Below, piece after piece: positions 16,924 through 29,701 of a DNA stretch of 64,000 nt (positions are counted from its first letter, which is position 1; each line of letters starts with the position of its first letter). The translations under genes and the position numbers were made by a program. Origin of the DNA: Desulfobacteraceae bacterium (GTDB lineage Bacteria; Desulfobacterota; Desulfobacteria; Desulfobacterales; SKZT01). Below the pieces are notes generated by a model that was not told where the DNA came from, did not search any database, and worked only from the letters and a program-made list of their open reading frames with translations. Where the stretch lies: positions 1 through 64,000 of the forward strand of contig JAABTQ010000002.1 in NCBI GenBank assembly GCA_011389745.1, read 5' to 3'.

Positions 16924-18345
16924 GTGATTCTTATGATGGGTTTATTATTCAAATATTTCAATTCCAAGTTTAAAGATTTTTTGTTTTTTTTCATTGTCTG
17001 GATTTTTCTTTTTCCCTGTATTGTCTTTTCTGAACCTTATCAAAGAGAAACACCTGTTGTCAGGGCTGTTCGCAACATCAGCCCTGCTGTTGTAAATATC
17101 AGCAGCGAATATGAAGTTCACAGAAGAGCGGTCCCGTTTTCAGGGCAACATCCGGAATCGTTTTTTGACTTTTTTTTTAAAGATTTTTTTGATCCCGGAT
17201 TCGACCGTAAATATAAACGCACCAGTTTAGGATCTGGTGTAATTATCGATGGTGAAAAGGGATTTATTTTAACAAATGCTCATGTCATCAAATCTACGGG
17301 AACAATTACCGTACTTTTGAATGATGAAAGGGATTTTAAGGCTCAGATAAAAGGATCAGACACGGATTCAGATCTGGCTGTACTTCAAATTGACACACAA
17401 CAGCCCATTCCATCGGTTTCTATGGGTAATTCCGAAGATTTAATGATTGGTGAAACCGTCATCGCCATTGGAAATCCATTTGGTTTTTCACATACGGTGA
17501 CAACCGGTGTGATCAGCGCTGTTAATCGAAGCATTAGAACTGATGACGCCGTATATCACAATTTTATTCAAACGGATGCTTCCATCAATCCGGGAAACAG
17601 CGGCGGTCCTCTTTTAAATATCAACGGGGAACTTATCGGCATCAATACGGCTATTTATTCAAAGGCTCAAGGAATCGGGTTTGCTATTCCAATTAATACC
17701 GCCAAAAGAATTGTTTCCGACCTGATTCAATATGGAGAGGTATTTCCTGTCTGGACAGGTATTATTGTCCAGGAACTTGATCCACGCCTGGCAGCTTATA
17801 TGGAACTTCCCGAAAACACCCTTGGGGTATTGGTCAAGGACATTGAAAAGTCAAGTCCGGCTCAGAAAACAAACATTTTACCGGGAGATGTCATCCTGTC
17901 CATAGGTGGCAGGCCTGTTTCATCCTTGCAATCGTACAGATCATCTCTAAGGGAATTTGCATCGGGAGATAAAATCAACATCGTTTTGTTAAGAAACGGT
18001 AAGCGGCATCAGGCGCCTCTGGTTGCCTCCCTATTTCCTGAAGACAGGGCAATGGATTTATCTGAAAACCTGATTGGTATCCGGGTTGAAGAGATTTCCT
18101 CCCAAAACAGATCCCGCTATAATACCAAGGTGGACAAGGGGGTTGTAATCAGCAAGGTTTTGGAGAATTCATATCTTTTTGAAATCGGAGTCCGCCCGGG
18201 AGATACCATTTTAAAACTCGATGAACATGTGGTTGAAAATGTTGATGCCTATGAAAAGATGATCATAAAGTACCGTTTAAAATCTTCGGTGGTTCTCCTG
18301 TTGCAAAGAGGAGACAAGGGCTATTACATCACCGTAAAATTATGA
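16924..18345 (+). CDS. Periplasmic serine protease of the Do/DegQ (HtrA) family
   Basis: 473 aa. An N-terminal export segment (DFLFFFIVWIFLFPCIVFS) leads into a trypsin-like domain with catalytic His in LTNAHVI, Asp in DSDLAVLQI and Ser in NPGNSGGPL. Two PDZ domains follow (about 275-365 and 380-470). It degrades or chaperones misfolded envelope proteins. The start is GTG 16924 or ATG 16933; neither has a good ribosome site. It diverges from the TIGR03960 gene across a 125-bp AT-rich gap that should hold both promoters. Confidence 0.9.
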   Translation: MILMMGLLFKYFNSKFKDFLFFFIVWIFLFPCIVFSEPYQRETPVVRAVRNISPAVVNISSEYEVHRRAVPFSGQHPESFFDFFFKDFFDPGFDRKYKRTSLGSGVIIDGEKGFILTNAHVIKSTGTITVLLNDERDFKAQIKGSDTDSDLAVLQIDTQQPIPSVSMGNSEDLMIGETVIAIGNPFGFSHTVTTGVISAVNRSIRTDDAVYHNFIQTDASINPGNSGGPLLNINGELIGINTAIYSKAQGIGFAIPINTAKRIVSDLIQYGEVFPVWTGIIVQELDPRLAAYMELPENTLGVLVKDIEKSSPAQKTNILPGDVILSIGGRPVSSLQSYRSSLREFASGDKINIVLLRNGKRHQAPLVASLFPEDRAMDLSENLIGIRVEEISSQNRSRYNTKVDKGVVISKVLENSYLFEIGVRPGDTILKLDEHVVENVDAYEKMIIKYRLKSSVVLLLQRGDKGYYITVKL

Positions 18346-18399
18346 CCCAAAAACAGTTTGTTTTATTTTTCATTCCTGAAAAATTTCGGAGATCACATT

Positions 18400-19782
18400 A
18401 TGATTCGATCCAAAATCAATGAATTATTGAGTTTAGAATCTTCTTTGGACAAAGCACTTGTCAAAGGATGGGTCCGTACCCGGAGGGATTCCAAATCATT
18501 TTCTTTCATTGAATTAAATGACGGTTCATGCTTGAAAAACCTTCAGATTATCGCAGCCGATACGATTGAAAATTATGAACAGATAAAAACCCTTTCAACA
18601 GGATCTTCCATTTCAGTGATCGGCAGAATGCTTGAATCTCCGGGAAAAAGCCAGAAATGGGAACTTCATGCAACAAGCATTGATATTATTGGATTGGCAA
18701 CTGAAATTTATCCTTTACAAAAAAAACGTCATACGGATGAATTTTTAAGAACCATGGCACATTTACGTCCACGCACAAATAAATATGGAGCCACTTTTCG
18801 AATTCGATCCGAACTTTCCTTTGCCATTCATCAGTTTTTCAGAGAAAAAGGTTTCAGATACGTTCATACCCCGATTATCACAGGATCTGATTGTGAAGGT
18901 GCAGGAGAGCTTTTTCACGTAACAGCATTTGACCTGGGTGATATTCCTAAAAATGCTGGGTCAATCGATTTTTCCATGGATTTTTTTGGAAAAGAAGCCA
19001 ACCTGACCGTATCGGGCCAATTATCTGCCGAGATGTTTGCTTTGGCATTAGGAGACGTTTATACGTTTGGTCCGACATTCAGAGCGGAAAATTCAAACAC
19101 CCGCCGGCATGCTGCAGAATTTTGGATGGTTGAGCCTGAAATGGCTTTTTGTGATCTTGATGAAAATATGAATCTTGCCGAGGATTTCATTAAAAGTCTT
19201 ACATCTCATATTCTTAACCAGTGTTCCGAAGACATGGAACTTTTTGCACAATTTGTTGATAAAGGCCTGATGTCACGCCTTGAAAATACCTTGTCCGGAG
19301 AATTTATCAGAATTAGTTACGAAGATGCAGTTGCGATCATCAATCAATCCGGCCATGAGTTTGAATACGAACTTTCTTTTGGAAAAGCGCTTCAGGCTGA
19401 ACATGAAAGATTTTTGACGGAAAAACATTTTGATAAACCAGTGATTGTATACAATTATCCCAAAGAAATTAGTCCGTTTTACATGCGATTGAACGATAAC
19501 GATCGCACGGTGGCAGGCATGGATGTTTTATTACCGACAATCGGTGAGATCATTGGTGGAAGCCAGCGAGAGGAGCGGATGGATATTTTGATTTCCCGTA
19601 TGGAAGAACTCGGACTGAATAAGCAAGACTATTGGTGGTATATCGATTCAAGAAGGTTCGGTTCGGTTCCCCACAGCGGATTTGGTCTTGGTTTTGAAAG
19701 AATGATGATGTTTCTTACAGGTATATCCAATATCCGGGATGTGATTCCCTTTCCGAGGACACCAAAGAGCATTGATTTTTAA
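18400..19782 (+). CDS. asnS: Asparaginyl-tRNA synthetase
   Basis: 460 aa from ATG 18400, preceded by CGGAG; an in-frame ATG 14 codons earlier has no such site. The N-terminal OB fold (ALVKGWVRTRRDSKSFSFIEL) binds the anticodon. Class II motif 2 is FGPTFRAENSNTRRHAAEFW and motif 3 is GFGLGFERMMMFLTG. It charges tRNA-Asn and follows the HtrA gene closely. Confidence 0.95.
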   Translation: MIRSKINELLSLESSLDKALVKGWVRTRRDSKSFSFIELNDGSCLKNLQIIAADTIENYEQIKTLSTGSSISVIGRMLESPGKSQKWELHATSIDIIGLATEIYPLQKKRHTDEFLRTMAHLRPRTNKYGATFRIRSELSFAIHQFFREKGFRYVHTPIITGSDCEGAGELFHVTAFDLGDIPKNAGSIDFSMDFFGKEANLTVSGQLSAEMFALALGDVYTFGPTFRAENSNTRRHAAEFWMVEPEMAFCDLDENMNLAEDFIKSLTSHILNQCSEDMELFAQFVDKGLMSRLENTLSGEFIRISYEDAVAIINQSGHEFEYELSFGKALQAEHERFLTEKHFDKPVIVYNYPKEISPFYMRLNDNDRTVAGMDVLLPTIGEIIGGSQREERMDILISRMEELGLNKQDYWWYIDSRRFGSVPHSGFGLGFERMMMFLTGISNIRDVIPFPRTPKSIDF

Positions 19783-19802
19783 ATTGTCCTATACATCGGA
19801 AG

Positions 19803-20465
19803 TTATTTAGAAGATCTCATCGTTCGCAGTTTAGCCAGTTCCCAGATATAATCGTATAAATGAAGTCCTTTACTTGAAGCGATTATTTCTCCATCTTCAA
19901 CACCGATTTCCTCAGCCATATATTCTTTCAGCAATTGAATGGCACCGAGATTGGCGGGAAATCCATTCCATAAATCCCATGACCTGAAATAGACCATGAA
20001 GTGCAGCTTTCCATATCTGATCCGTGTATCGATTCCTCTTAAGCAAGGAGGATCATTTAGAAATAAGGCCGCAGGATCTCCGACGGTCATATATGCCTGG
20101 TTGGTTCCATGACCATCTTCTTTGTACATCCGGATCACTTCGGAAATCTGAGGCTCTAAATATTGCCCATAAGTATAATCTTCATTGGGTTGTTTTTCAG
20201 CTGTCATCAGATATGGGAGGTATTCTTCGATATATCCCTCCGCTACCGGATTCGGAATGCCTAAAGCCGGGGGAATATCAGGAATCAAAGGACGTACGCC
20301 GGGATATTTTATCTGGATAGTAACGTAATCAAACTCAAGTCGCTTTTGTCCTTCAAAACTTCCTCGATCGATTACATATTCGTGCCCGTGATCTAAAATT
20401 TCATAAACTGCCTGAAACCATGCATCCGGTATGTCTCTTGCGGTAATACAAAGCACGTTAAGCAT
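19803..20465 (-). CDS. thyA: Thymidylate synthase, archaeal-type short form
   Basis: 220 aa, shorter than standard ThyA (~264 aa). DPPCLRGIDTRIRYGKLHF carries the catalytic Cys, and FRSWDLWNGFPANLGAIQLL the dUMP-binding region of the ThyA fold. The N-terminus (MLNVLCITARDIPDAWFQAVYEIL) resembles archaeal COG0207 members. It is expected to methylate dUMP to dTMP with methylene-folate. GGAG eight bases upstream supports the start. It could instead be a hydroxymethylase-type relative. Confidence 0.7.
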   Translation of the reverse strand: MLNVLCITARDIPDAWFQAVYEILDHGHEYVIDRGSFEGQKRLEFDYVTIQIKYPGVRPLIPDIPPALGIPNPVAEGYIEEYLPYLMTAEKQPNEDYTYGQYLEPQISEVIRMYKEDGHGTNQAYMTVGDPAALFLNDPPCLRGIDTRIRYGKLHFMVYFRSWDLWNGFPANLGAIQLLKEYMAEEIGVEDGEIIASSKGLHLYDYIWELAKLRTMRSSK

Positions 20466-20514
20466 AATTTAGGTCTCCGTTGGTAACGCCACAGAAGTTG
20501 CTAAGTAAAACCCT

Positions 20515-24059
<3,545 letters not shown>

Positions 24060-24095
24060 GTCATGTTCCCCAATCAGTTACAGTTATCCGTTTTA

Positions 24096-24620
24096 TTACG
24101 CATATATCCATTTTCTAATTTCAGGCACTGTTTTTTCTTTCCATTCACTGGAAATTCTTAACTTAATAAAACTTTTGTATAAAATATTGATCAACTCGAT
24201 AACCTTTTCGAAAAGATAGGCTTTTTCCAACACGGCTCCCTCCAGTTCCTCTCCCGATTCAACATTACCCGTTTTAGGAACCTTCAAGTTGGAAACGTTT
24301 AAACTTTCCCCTTTTAAAATAAACTGCCATTGCTGGTCTCCAGCCGTAAAGGACAAATGAAATTCCGTCACAACGGCCCCTTTCCGAAGAGATAGCATAC
24401 CTTCTTCAAGCCCTGCATCATCACCTTTTATGGTGATAATTTCAACTCCTTCATTAAATCTATTTTCCAAAACAATTCGATTGCCGACCTCCAACGATGT
24501 CAGCTCCGGTACTTCTGTTTGCAGAAAAGATCGCTCTTTTTCCATTAAAAACCACAACCAGGTGAGAAATTCATGTCCTAAAAATTTATAGCGATTATAC
24601 GAAACTGACACATCCAACAT
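24096..24620 (-). CDS. RdgC-associated protein (probable C-terminal partner)
   Basis: 174 aa. FLGHEFLTWLWFLMEKE near the start resembles a motif I associate with C-terminal parts of RdgC-like proteins in related bacteria. It begins 3 bp after the RdgC-like gene, so the two are coupled. The rest has no recognisable catalytic motif. I infer that it forms one functional unit with the upstream protein; the role is not proven by sequence. Confidence 0.5.
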   Translation of the reverse strand: MLDVSVSYNRYKFLGHEFLTWLWFLMEKERSFLQTEVPELTSLEVGNRIVLENRFNEGVEIITIKGDDAGLEEGMLSLRKGAVVTEFHLSFTAGDQQWQFILKGESLNVSNLKVPKTGNVESGEELEGAVLEKAYLFEKVIELINILYKSFIKLRISSEWKEKTVPEIRKWIYA

Positions 24621-24623
24621 ATG

Positions 24624-25238
24624 TTACTCCGAAAATTGTGTGGGTGAGAGTTTATTCAATTGTTCTCTCTGCGAATCAGATAACCCTGCATTCAAGTCAG
24701 CTATGGTATAGGGAAAAAGACGGATCAGACTGAGCTGAAATGTTTTGGAAAAAAGTGTTTCAAACTCTTCATTGGCGGATTTCTGATTACTGAAAAACCA
24801 GAGGAAACTACCCTCATAATTCCAAATTAAATCATAAATCTTGGGAGTCGCGGGATATCGCCTTAAAAGCGTGGAATAAATCCGGTCCTTGACCATTCGC
24901 TTTTCAGTATTGTTCAGATATTTTCTTCCGGTTTCAGAGAGCATTTTAAGCATTTCAAGCACATAAAATTTTTTTAATACCTTAGCAGGAATACTTTTTT
25001 GGTCTATTCTGAGCGCAAAGACCAGGTAAGTTCCAATGCAAAAGGAAGACCCTTCAAATTTTGGCTGATACGGATTTTCCATAGATGTCCACCCAATGGC
25101 TTTTTCCGAAACATCGTCATCAATTTCCATGATCATGTTTTGCTTTAATTTTTTTTCCACGGTATCCATGAAAGGATCTTCGAGTGTGCCGTCAACTTTA
25201 TAGCAAGTTATAGATACCGAAGAAGACAAAAGTCCCAT
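24624..25238 (-). CDS. rdgC: RdgC-family recombination-associated protein (N-terminal type)
   Basis: 204 aa against about 300 in E. coli. GLLSSSVSITCYKVDG, EKAIGWTS, FCIGTYLVFALRID and PYTIADLNAG agree with RdgC-like proteins of deltaproteobacteria. RdgC binds double-stranded DNA as a ring and restrains RecA. The chain ends early and the next gene may supply the remainder, so this looks like a split RdgC. It heads the leftward rdgC-dnaN-gyrB unit. Confidence 0.6.
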   Translation of the reverse strand: MGLLSSSVSITCYKVDGTLEDPFMDTVEKKLKQNMIMEIDDDVSEKAIGWTSMENPYQPKFEGSSFCIGTYLVFALRIDQKSIPAKVLKKFYVLEMLKMLSETGRKYLNNTEKRMVKDRIYSTLLRRYPATPKIYDLIWNYEGSFLWFFSNQKSANEEFETLFSKTFQLSLIRLFPYTIADLNAGLSDSQREQLNKLSPTQFSE

Positions 25239-25299
25239 ATCAATCCTATGCTTTCTTGAAACGAATATTGTTAAAACCGGTGGTTATCTGAATTCTTCA

Positions 25300-25443
25300 A
25301 AGTAACTCCTCACAAGTCCCCCTTTAAAGGGGGATTTAGGGGGATTTTTAACCGGCATCAGTTTGTCACCCCCCCCGGCCCCCCTTTCAAAGGGGGAAGC
25401 AGTTACTTATGGGTTTGGGCTCGGCATGCCGAGTGGGATGCTT
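25300..25443. repeat. Dispersed element with AAGTAACT ends, copy 1
   Basis: AAGTAACT (25300-25307) and AGTTACTT (25401-25408) are inverted terminal repeats enclosing C-rich and G-rich tracts that can fold back. A tail like GGGTTTGGGCTCGGC follows. The same layout recurs at 54430-54517, so this is a small non-coding mobile or palindromic element. Confidence 0.7.
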
Positions 25444-25449
25444 ATAATG

Positions 25450-26084
25450 AGGTAATTCAGTATAACCATACAAATATATAATGTTTGTTGAAATGAAACA
25501 AGGATTTTTTCAAAGGGATTCCCACCCTGTTCTTTTTATTATTAATTTTATTATATAATTGTTTAATTTAATTATAGGTTGTTAATATTGATAACAAGTC
25601 TATAACTGGTTTAAATTTAAAAATAATTAATTTCTATCGTCGTTCACAAAAAGTCGAAAAACCTGTTTATTAAAATCAAGTTTTAAACCATAAAACGTTA
25701 AATGTTAAAAAAAGAAGATTTCCCTGACAATTTTCAGTTACATTTTTTTCAAAAGATTTAATTTTTCAATGGCTGTTTTTGATCTTGGATTTTTTGAAAT
25801 GGTAAGGTGAATTTGATGGGTGGTATTAAACAATTATTTAAATAGTTTCATATATTATAATTAATAATATAGCATTGTTTATATCGATAATAACTTTGTA
25901 ACATACTAAATTAAATAATCAAAACGACTTTTTAGTTATACGGTAAAAAGATTGAATCATGTTAAATACCATCGAGTTTTAGGATAAAAAAAAATTATGT
26001 TAAAAATCATCCCGATGTTTGGCAGGTTTTGAAAAACATTATGTTAAAATTGTTTAATGCACTAAAAATTGAAAGATATTCTAT
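25450..26084. other. AT-rich gene-free region, candidate replication origin
   Basis: No gene is visible. Long A/T runs contain two related blocks, TTGTTAATATTGATAACAA at 25579-25597 and TTGTTTATATCGATAATAA at 25875-25893, 296 bp apart, and ATGTTAAA four times (25702, 25959, 25997, 26041). The leftward run of dnaN, gyrB and the rpmH cluster ends here. Canonical DnaA boxes (TTATCCACA) are absent, so the origin call is inference. Confidence 0.4.
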
Positions 26085-27359
26085 ATGACTTTTATTTCCG
26101 ACTTTCATGTCCATTCTCATTTTTCTAGAGCAACAGCTAAAAACCTGAACCTTGAAAATCTTCATATAGCCGCTCAACTAAAAGGTATTTCAGTTGTTGG
26201 TACCGGAGATTTCACCCATCCTGAATGGTTTGAGGAATTAAAGGAAAAACTGGTTTACGATGAAAACGGTCTATTCAAATTAAAACCTGATATTGCAAAA
26301 CAATGTGATAAGCAGGTACCTTCCTCCTGTCGTTCAAGGGTTGCATTTATGTTGGTGACTGAGATCAGCAACATCTATAAAAAAAATGGTAGAACCAGAA
26401 AAAATCATAACCTTATATTTGTTCCGGACTTAGATGCGGCCGCACGTTTAGGGTCAAAACTTTCATCCATTGGTAATATTAAGTCCGATGGAAGACCTAT
26501 TCTTGGACTGGATGCCAAAAATTTGCTTGAGATTCTTCTTGAGACAACGGATCGGGGATTTTTCGTACCGGCTCACATTTGGACTCCATGGTTTTCACTT
26601 TTGGGTTCAAAATCGGGATTTGATTCGGTTCGGGAGTGTTTTGAAGATTTAACGTCCTTCATTTATGCAGTGGAAACCGGACTTTCATCAGACCCTGCAA
26701 TGAACTGGAGAGTATCGGATTTGGAAGATATGACCTTAATTTCAAATTCAGATGCTCATTCTCCGGCAAATTTGGGAAGAGAAGCTAATATTTTTGACAC
26801 GGATTTAAATTACGACGCTATAATCGGAGCCATGAAATCCGGGAATCCGGATCATTTTCTCGGAACTTTGGAATTTTATCCGGAAGAAGGAAAATATTAT
26901 TACGACGGGCATCGAAAATGTGAAATAAGTTTTCACCCCGAACAGACCCTTTCCCATAACAATATTTGTCCGGTATGTGAAAAGCCTTTGACCCTGGGGG
27001 TATTGTACCGTGTTAATGCGCTTTCGGATCGTCCTGAAGGGATAAAACCAGCAAAAAGTCACCCTTATGATTATATTATTCCTTTGGTTGATATTCTTTC
27101 AGAGATGCTCAGAGTCGGTCCTCGAACCAAAAAGGTTCTTCAACAATATCACTCAATACTCGAAAAACTCGGTCCGGAATTAAATGTTCTCAATAAGCTT
27201 TCCCTTGAAAAAATCGAAGAAGCAGGCATCCCGCTTTTAAAGGAATCCATCGATAGAATGAGAAAAAATAAGGTAGATATTGCACCGGGTTATGACGGAG
27301 AATTTGGACGGGTAAAAATTTTTGAAGAAGGTGAAAGAGAATCGTTGATCAACATTTAG
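26085..27359 (+). CDS. PHP-domain endonuclease Q-like protein (UvrD-fusion N-terminal half)
   Basis: 424 aa. PHP metal ligands are seen in DFHVHSHFS, GTGDFTHPEWF and SNSDAHSPANLG, with a zinc finger (CEISFHPEQ...CPVCEKPLTLG) near residues 285-305, as in EndoQ, which nicks 5' of deaminated bases in DNA. In many bacteria this module is fused in front of a UvrD helicase. Here a stop follows ESLINI, and a helicase scrap in another frame begins at once. The nuclease half may still work alone. Confidence 0.75.
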   Translation: MTFISDFHVHSHFSRATAKNLNLENLHIAAQLKGISVVGTGDFTHPEWFEELKEKLVYDENGLFKLKPDIAKQCDKQVPSSCRSRVAFMLVTEISNIYKKNGRTRKNHNLIFVPDLDAAARLGSKLSSIGNIKSDGRPILGLDAKNLLEILLETTDRGFFVPAHIWTPWFSLLGSKSGFDSVRECFEDLTSFIYAVETGLSSDPAMNWRVSDLEDMTLISNSDAHSPANLGREANIFDTDLNYDAIIGAMKSGNPDHFLGTLEFYPEEGKYYYDGHRKCEISFHPEQTLSHNNICPVCEKPLTLGVLYRVNALSDRPEGIKPAKSHPYDYIIPLVDILSEMLRVGPRTKKVLQQYHSILEKLGPELNVLNKLSLEKIEEAGIPLLKESIDRMRKNKVDIAPGYDGEFGRVKIFEEGERESLINI

Positions 27360-27360
27360 T

Positions 27361-27549
27361 GCAGATGCCTTTAATAAACTACTTGATTTTTCCGGACAAT
27401 TCGACAAAAATATACATGAGTTTATGGTAACAACGGCATTGCAGACCGACGTGGATTTATATTCCATTCAAGCCGAAAAAGTTTCCTTAATGACCATGCA
27501 TGCGTCAAAGGGGCTTGAATTTCCAATTCAAATGTTCCAATGGAAATAA
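27361..27549 (+). pseudogene. UvrD-type helicase remnant after EndoQ
   Basis: Read from 27361 to the TAA at 27547, this stretch gives TALQTDVDLYSIQAEKVSLM followed by TMHASKGLEFP, which is the conserved helicase motif of UvrD/Rep proteins. It is out of frame with the upstream gene and lacks Walker A, Walker B and motif VI. This is what remains after deletion of most of a fused helicase domain. Confidence 0.75.
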
Positions 27550-27555
27550 TCAACG

Positions 27556-28161
27556 ATGAATTTTTTCAAGTTTGGAGGTGTGATCATCGGCTTGTTTGCC
27601 GTTTTTATCTTTGCTGAACCCTTGCCTGTATCCGCAGACATCTATATGCATATAGACAAAGATGGGGCGATGCATTTTACAAACATGCCTGTGGAATCGG
27701 AAGGCGCATCCGTTAAGTTTCTCTTTTATCAAAAAGAAGCGGATCGGGCAAAGAAACAGCATAATTCGTATGACAATATTGATACATATATCATCGAGGC
27801 CGCCAATCATCACGATGTATCATTTCCTCTGATTAAGGCGATGATAAAAGTCGAGTCCGATTTCAATCCAACAGCCATATCCGAAAAAGGTGCCATGGGT
27901 CTTATGCAAATCATGCCGTTTAATTTTAAGCAATTATCTATAACAGACCCATTTGATCCCTGGGAGAATATCATGGGAGGCGTCAGGTACTTTAAAAACA
28001 TGATGATCAAATTCAACGGAGATTTATCCCTATCGCTTGCGGCCTATAACGCAGGGCCCAATGCAGTAGATAAGTACGGGTGTGTTCCACCGTATGCTGA
28101 AACCATCAATTATGTCGAGAAAGTTTTAAAGTACTATGCTTTTTATAAAAAAAACGGATAA
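27556..28161 (+). CDS. Lytic transglycosylase with DUF4124-like N-terminus
   Basis: 201 aa. A signal peptide (FGGVIIGLFAVFIFAEPLPVSA) is followed by a short DUF4124-like segment (IYMHIDKDGAMHFTNMP). The SLT domain has catalytic Glu in MIKVESDFNP, then GAMGLMQIMP and SLAAYNAGPNAV. It cleaves murein glycan strands in the periplasm. It converges with the PAS gene, leaving 1 bp between stops. Confidence 0.88.
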   Translation: MNFFKFGGVIIGLFAVFIFAEPLPVSADIYMHIDKDGAMHFTNMPVESEGASVKFLFYQKEADRAKKQHNSYDNIDTYIIEAANHHDVSFPLIKAMIKVESDFNPTAISEKGAMGLMQIMPFNFKQLSITDPFDPWENIMGGVRYFKNMMIKFNGDLSLSLAAYNAGPNAVDKYGCVPPYAETINYVEKVLKYYAFYKKNG

Positions 28162-28162
28162 G

Positions 28163-29698
28163 TTAATTGTTTTTGCTAGCCCTTTCATAAATGATTCCTC
28201 CGGAGCCATCGGAAACCTTTTTTAAATTCCAATATTGATCTCTGATTTCTTTTAAGCGGTCTTTAATATCATTAACAGCAATCATGACCTCATTAATAAA
28301 GTAATTTATATCTGAAACATTGTAGCGTATTTCATAGATAAGTTCTTCCAAATCATTTATTTTATCCGGATTGGCCAGTTTTTCCGTTAACTTTTCAATA
28401 TCGGATAAAAAAGTTTTGATGGTTTCAATACCTATAAGGATCACACTCAGCGGAGATGCCAGGTCATCCGCAAAACATCCTGCCAGCTGGCTTATCGCCT
28501 CTAGTTCCTTTTGTCTTATTGCTTCTGTGATATTATGGACTATTCCCTGGTAGGATACGACCTTTCCATTTTCATCTCTCTGGGCGATAATATTAAGACC
28601 AACTTCAAACTTTTCTCCTTTTGCGTTTTTGAACATTATCCTGGGCCTGGTGACTTCTCCTTTATCCATAATTTCTTTGACCAGCGCATCCCGTACATCC
28701 GAATCACCATGAAACTCTTTCATATTTTTTAAAGCGGCTTCATCTTTACTGCCAAGTCCAAGGAGTTTAATACCAGCCTGGTTGATATCAATAATTTTTC
28801 CCTCAGGGGTGAGAACATAAATCATGTCTTTGGAGAGTTCGAATATCCTTCGGTATTTGTTTTCACTGGCCTTGATTTCATCTAAAGCTTTCTTTTTTTC
28901 CGTAATATCCTCTATAATATGGTTGACTCGTCTTACCTTTCCTGTTTTCATATATTCGACTCTTCCGTAATCCAGGACCCATTTGTTATCACCTTTTGGT
29001 GTAGTTATTCTGTATGAGATTTCGCCGATTCCTTTCTCGAAAAGACTTATGTAATGGTTAAGAACTTTTTCTTTATCGTCATCGTGGATAAAATCAAATA
29101 TGCTAGCTTTTTTATTGAGAAAATAGGATGCAGGGATATCATAAAAAGCCAGTGCCGAGGAATTGATCTCAACAATATGATCATCAAAGAATGAAAAATC
29201 GCTCATGTCTTCTATATCAATTTCCTCAAGATATGAGAAGGATATCACCAGCTCGCGCATATGATCGAGGATACTCCTCAATCTGGTATGAAGTCTTTTG
29301 ATCTTGAGCCGCTCTTTTCTTCCTTTGGTAATATCGCTGATATACCCGAGGGTTCCCGGCGCACCATGGCATTGAATAGTACTGACCTTCATAAAAACAT
29401 ATCGCTCAGGATCTGTTTCAAACTGAAATTCTATCCCTTCCTGTTGACAAGATTGACCAACTGATGTTTTCAGGTAGTCCATCACATTTTCTTTTTCTTT
29501 CCCGGAAATAAGGTCGGCAAAGGAAGTCCCCAATAGATCGGAAAAATCTTGTCCGACCATGGCTGAAAAAGCGTGATTGGCGTAGACGATATGTTCTTCC
29601 TTAAGGATAACAATACCTTCATTGATGGCGGAGATTATAGCCATAGGATCGATGTCATCATCAGGCCAAATATTATTTATTCTCTTATTTTTATCCAT
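28163..29698 (-). CDS. PAS-domain protein with degenerate histidine-kinase dimerisation segment
   Basis: 511 aa with three PAS domains (about 15-130, 150-275, 285-395) showing NHAFSAMVG, GYISDITKGRKER and IVHNITEAIRQKE. After the third comes AISQLAGCFADDLASPLSVI, which aligns with the HisKA box LAGGIAHDFNNPLTVI but has Asp where the phosphorylated His should be. A long helical tail follows and there is no ATPase domain. It is thus a sensor without kinase activity, perhaps a scaffold or regulator. No membrane segment or signal peptide is seen. Confidence 0.75.
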   Translation of the reverse strand: MDKNKRINNIWPDDDIDPMAIISAINEGIVILKEEHIVYANHAFSAMVGQDFSDLLGTSFADLISGKEKENVMDYLKTSVGQSCQQEGIEFQFETDPERYVFMKVSTIQCHGAPGTLGYISDITKGRKERLKIKRLHTRLRSILDHMRELVISFSYLEEIDIEDMSDFSFFDDHIVEINSSALAFYDIPASYFLNKKASIFDFIHDDDKEKVLNHYISLFEKGIGEISYRITTPKGDNKWVLDYGRVEYMKTGKVRRVNHIIEDITEKKKALDEIKASENKYRRIFELSKDMIYVLTPEGKIIDINQAGIKLLGLGSKDEAALKNMKEFHGDSDVRDALVKEIMDKGEVTRPRIMFKNAKGEKFEVGLNIIAQRDENGKVVSYQGIVHNITEAIRQKELEAISQLAGCFADDLASPLSVILIGIETIKTFLSDIEKLTEKLANPDKINDLEELIYEIRYNVSDINYFINEVMIAVNDIKDRLKEIRDQYWNLKKVSDGSGGIIYERASKNN

Positions 29699-29701
29699 TT
29701 G

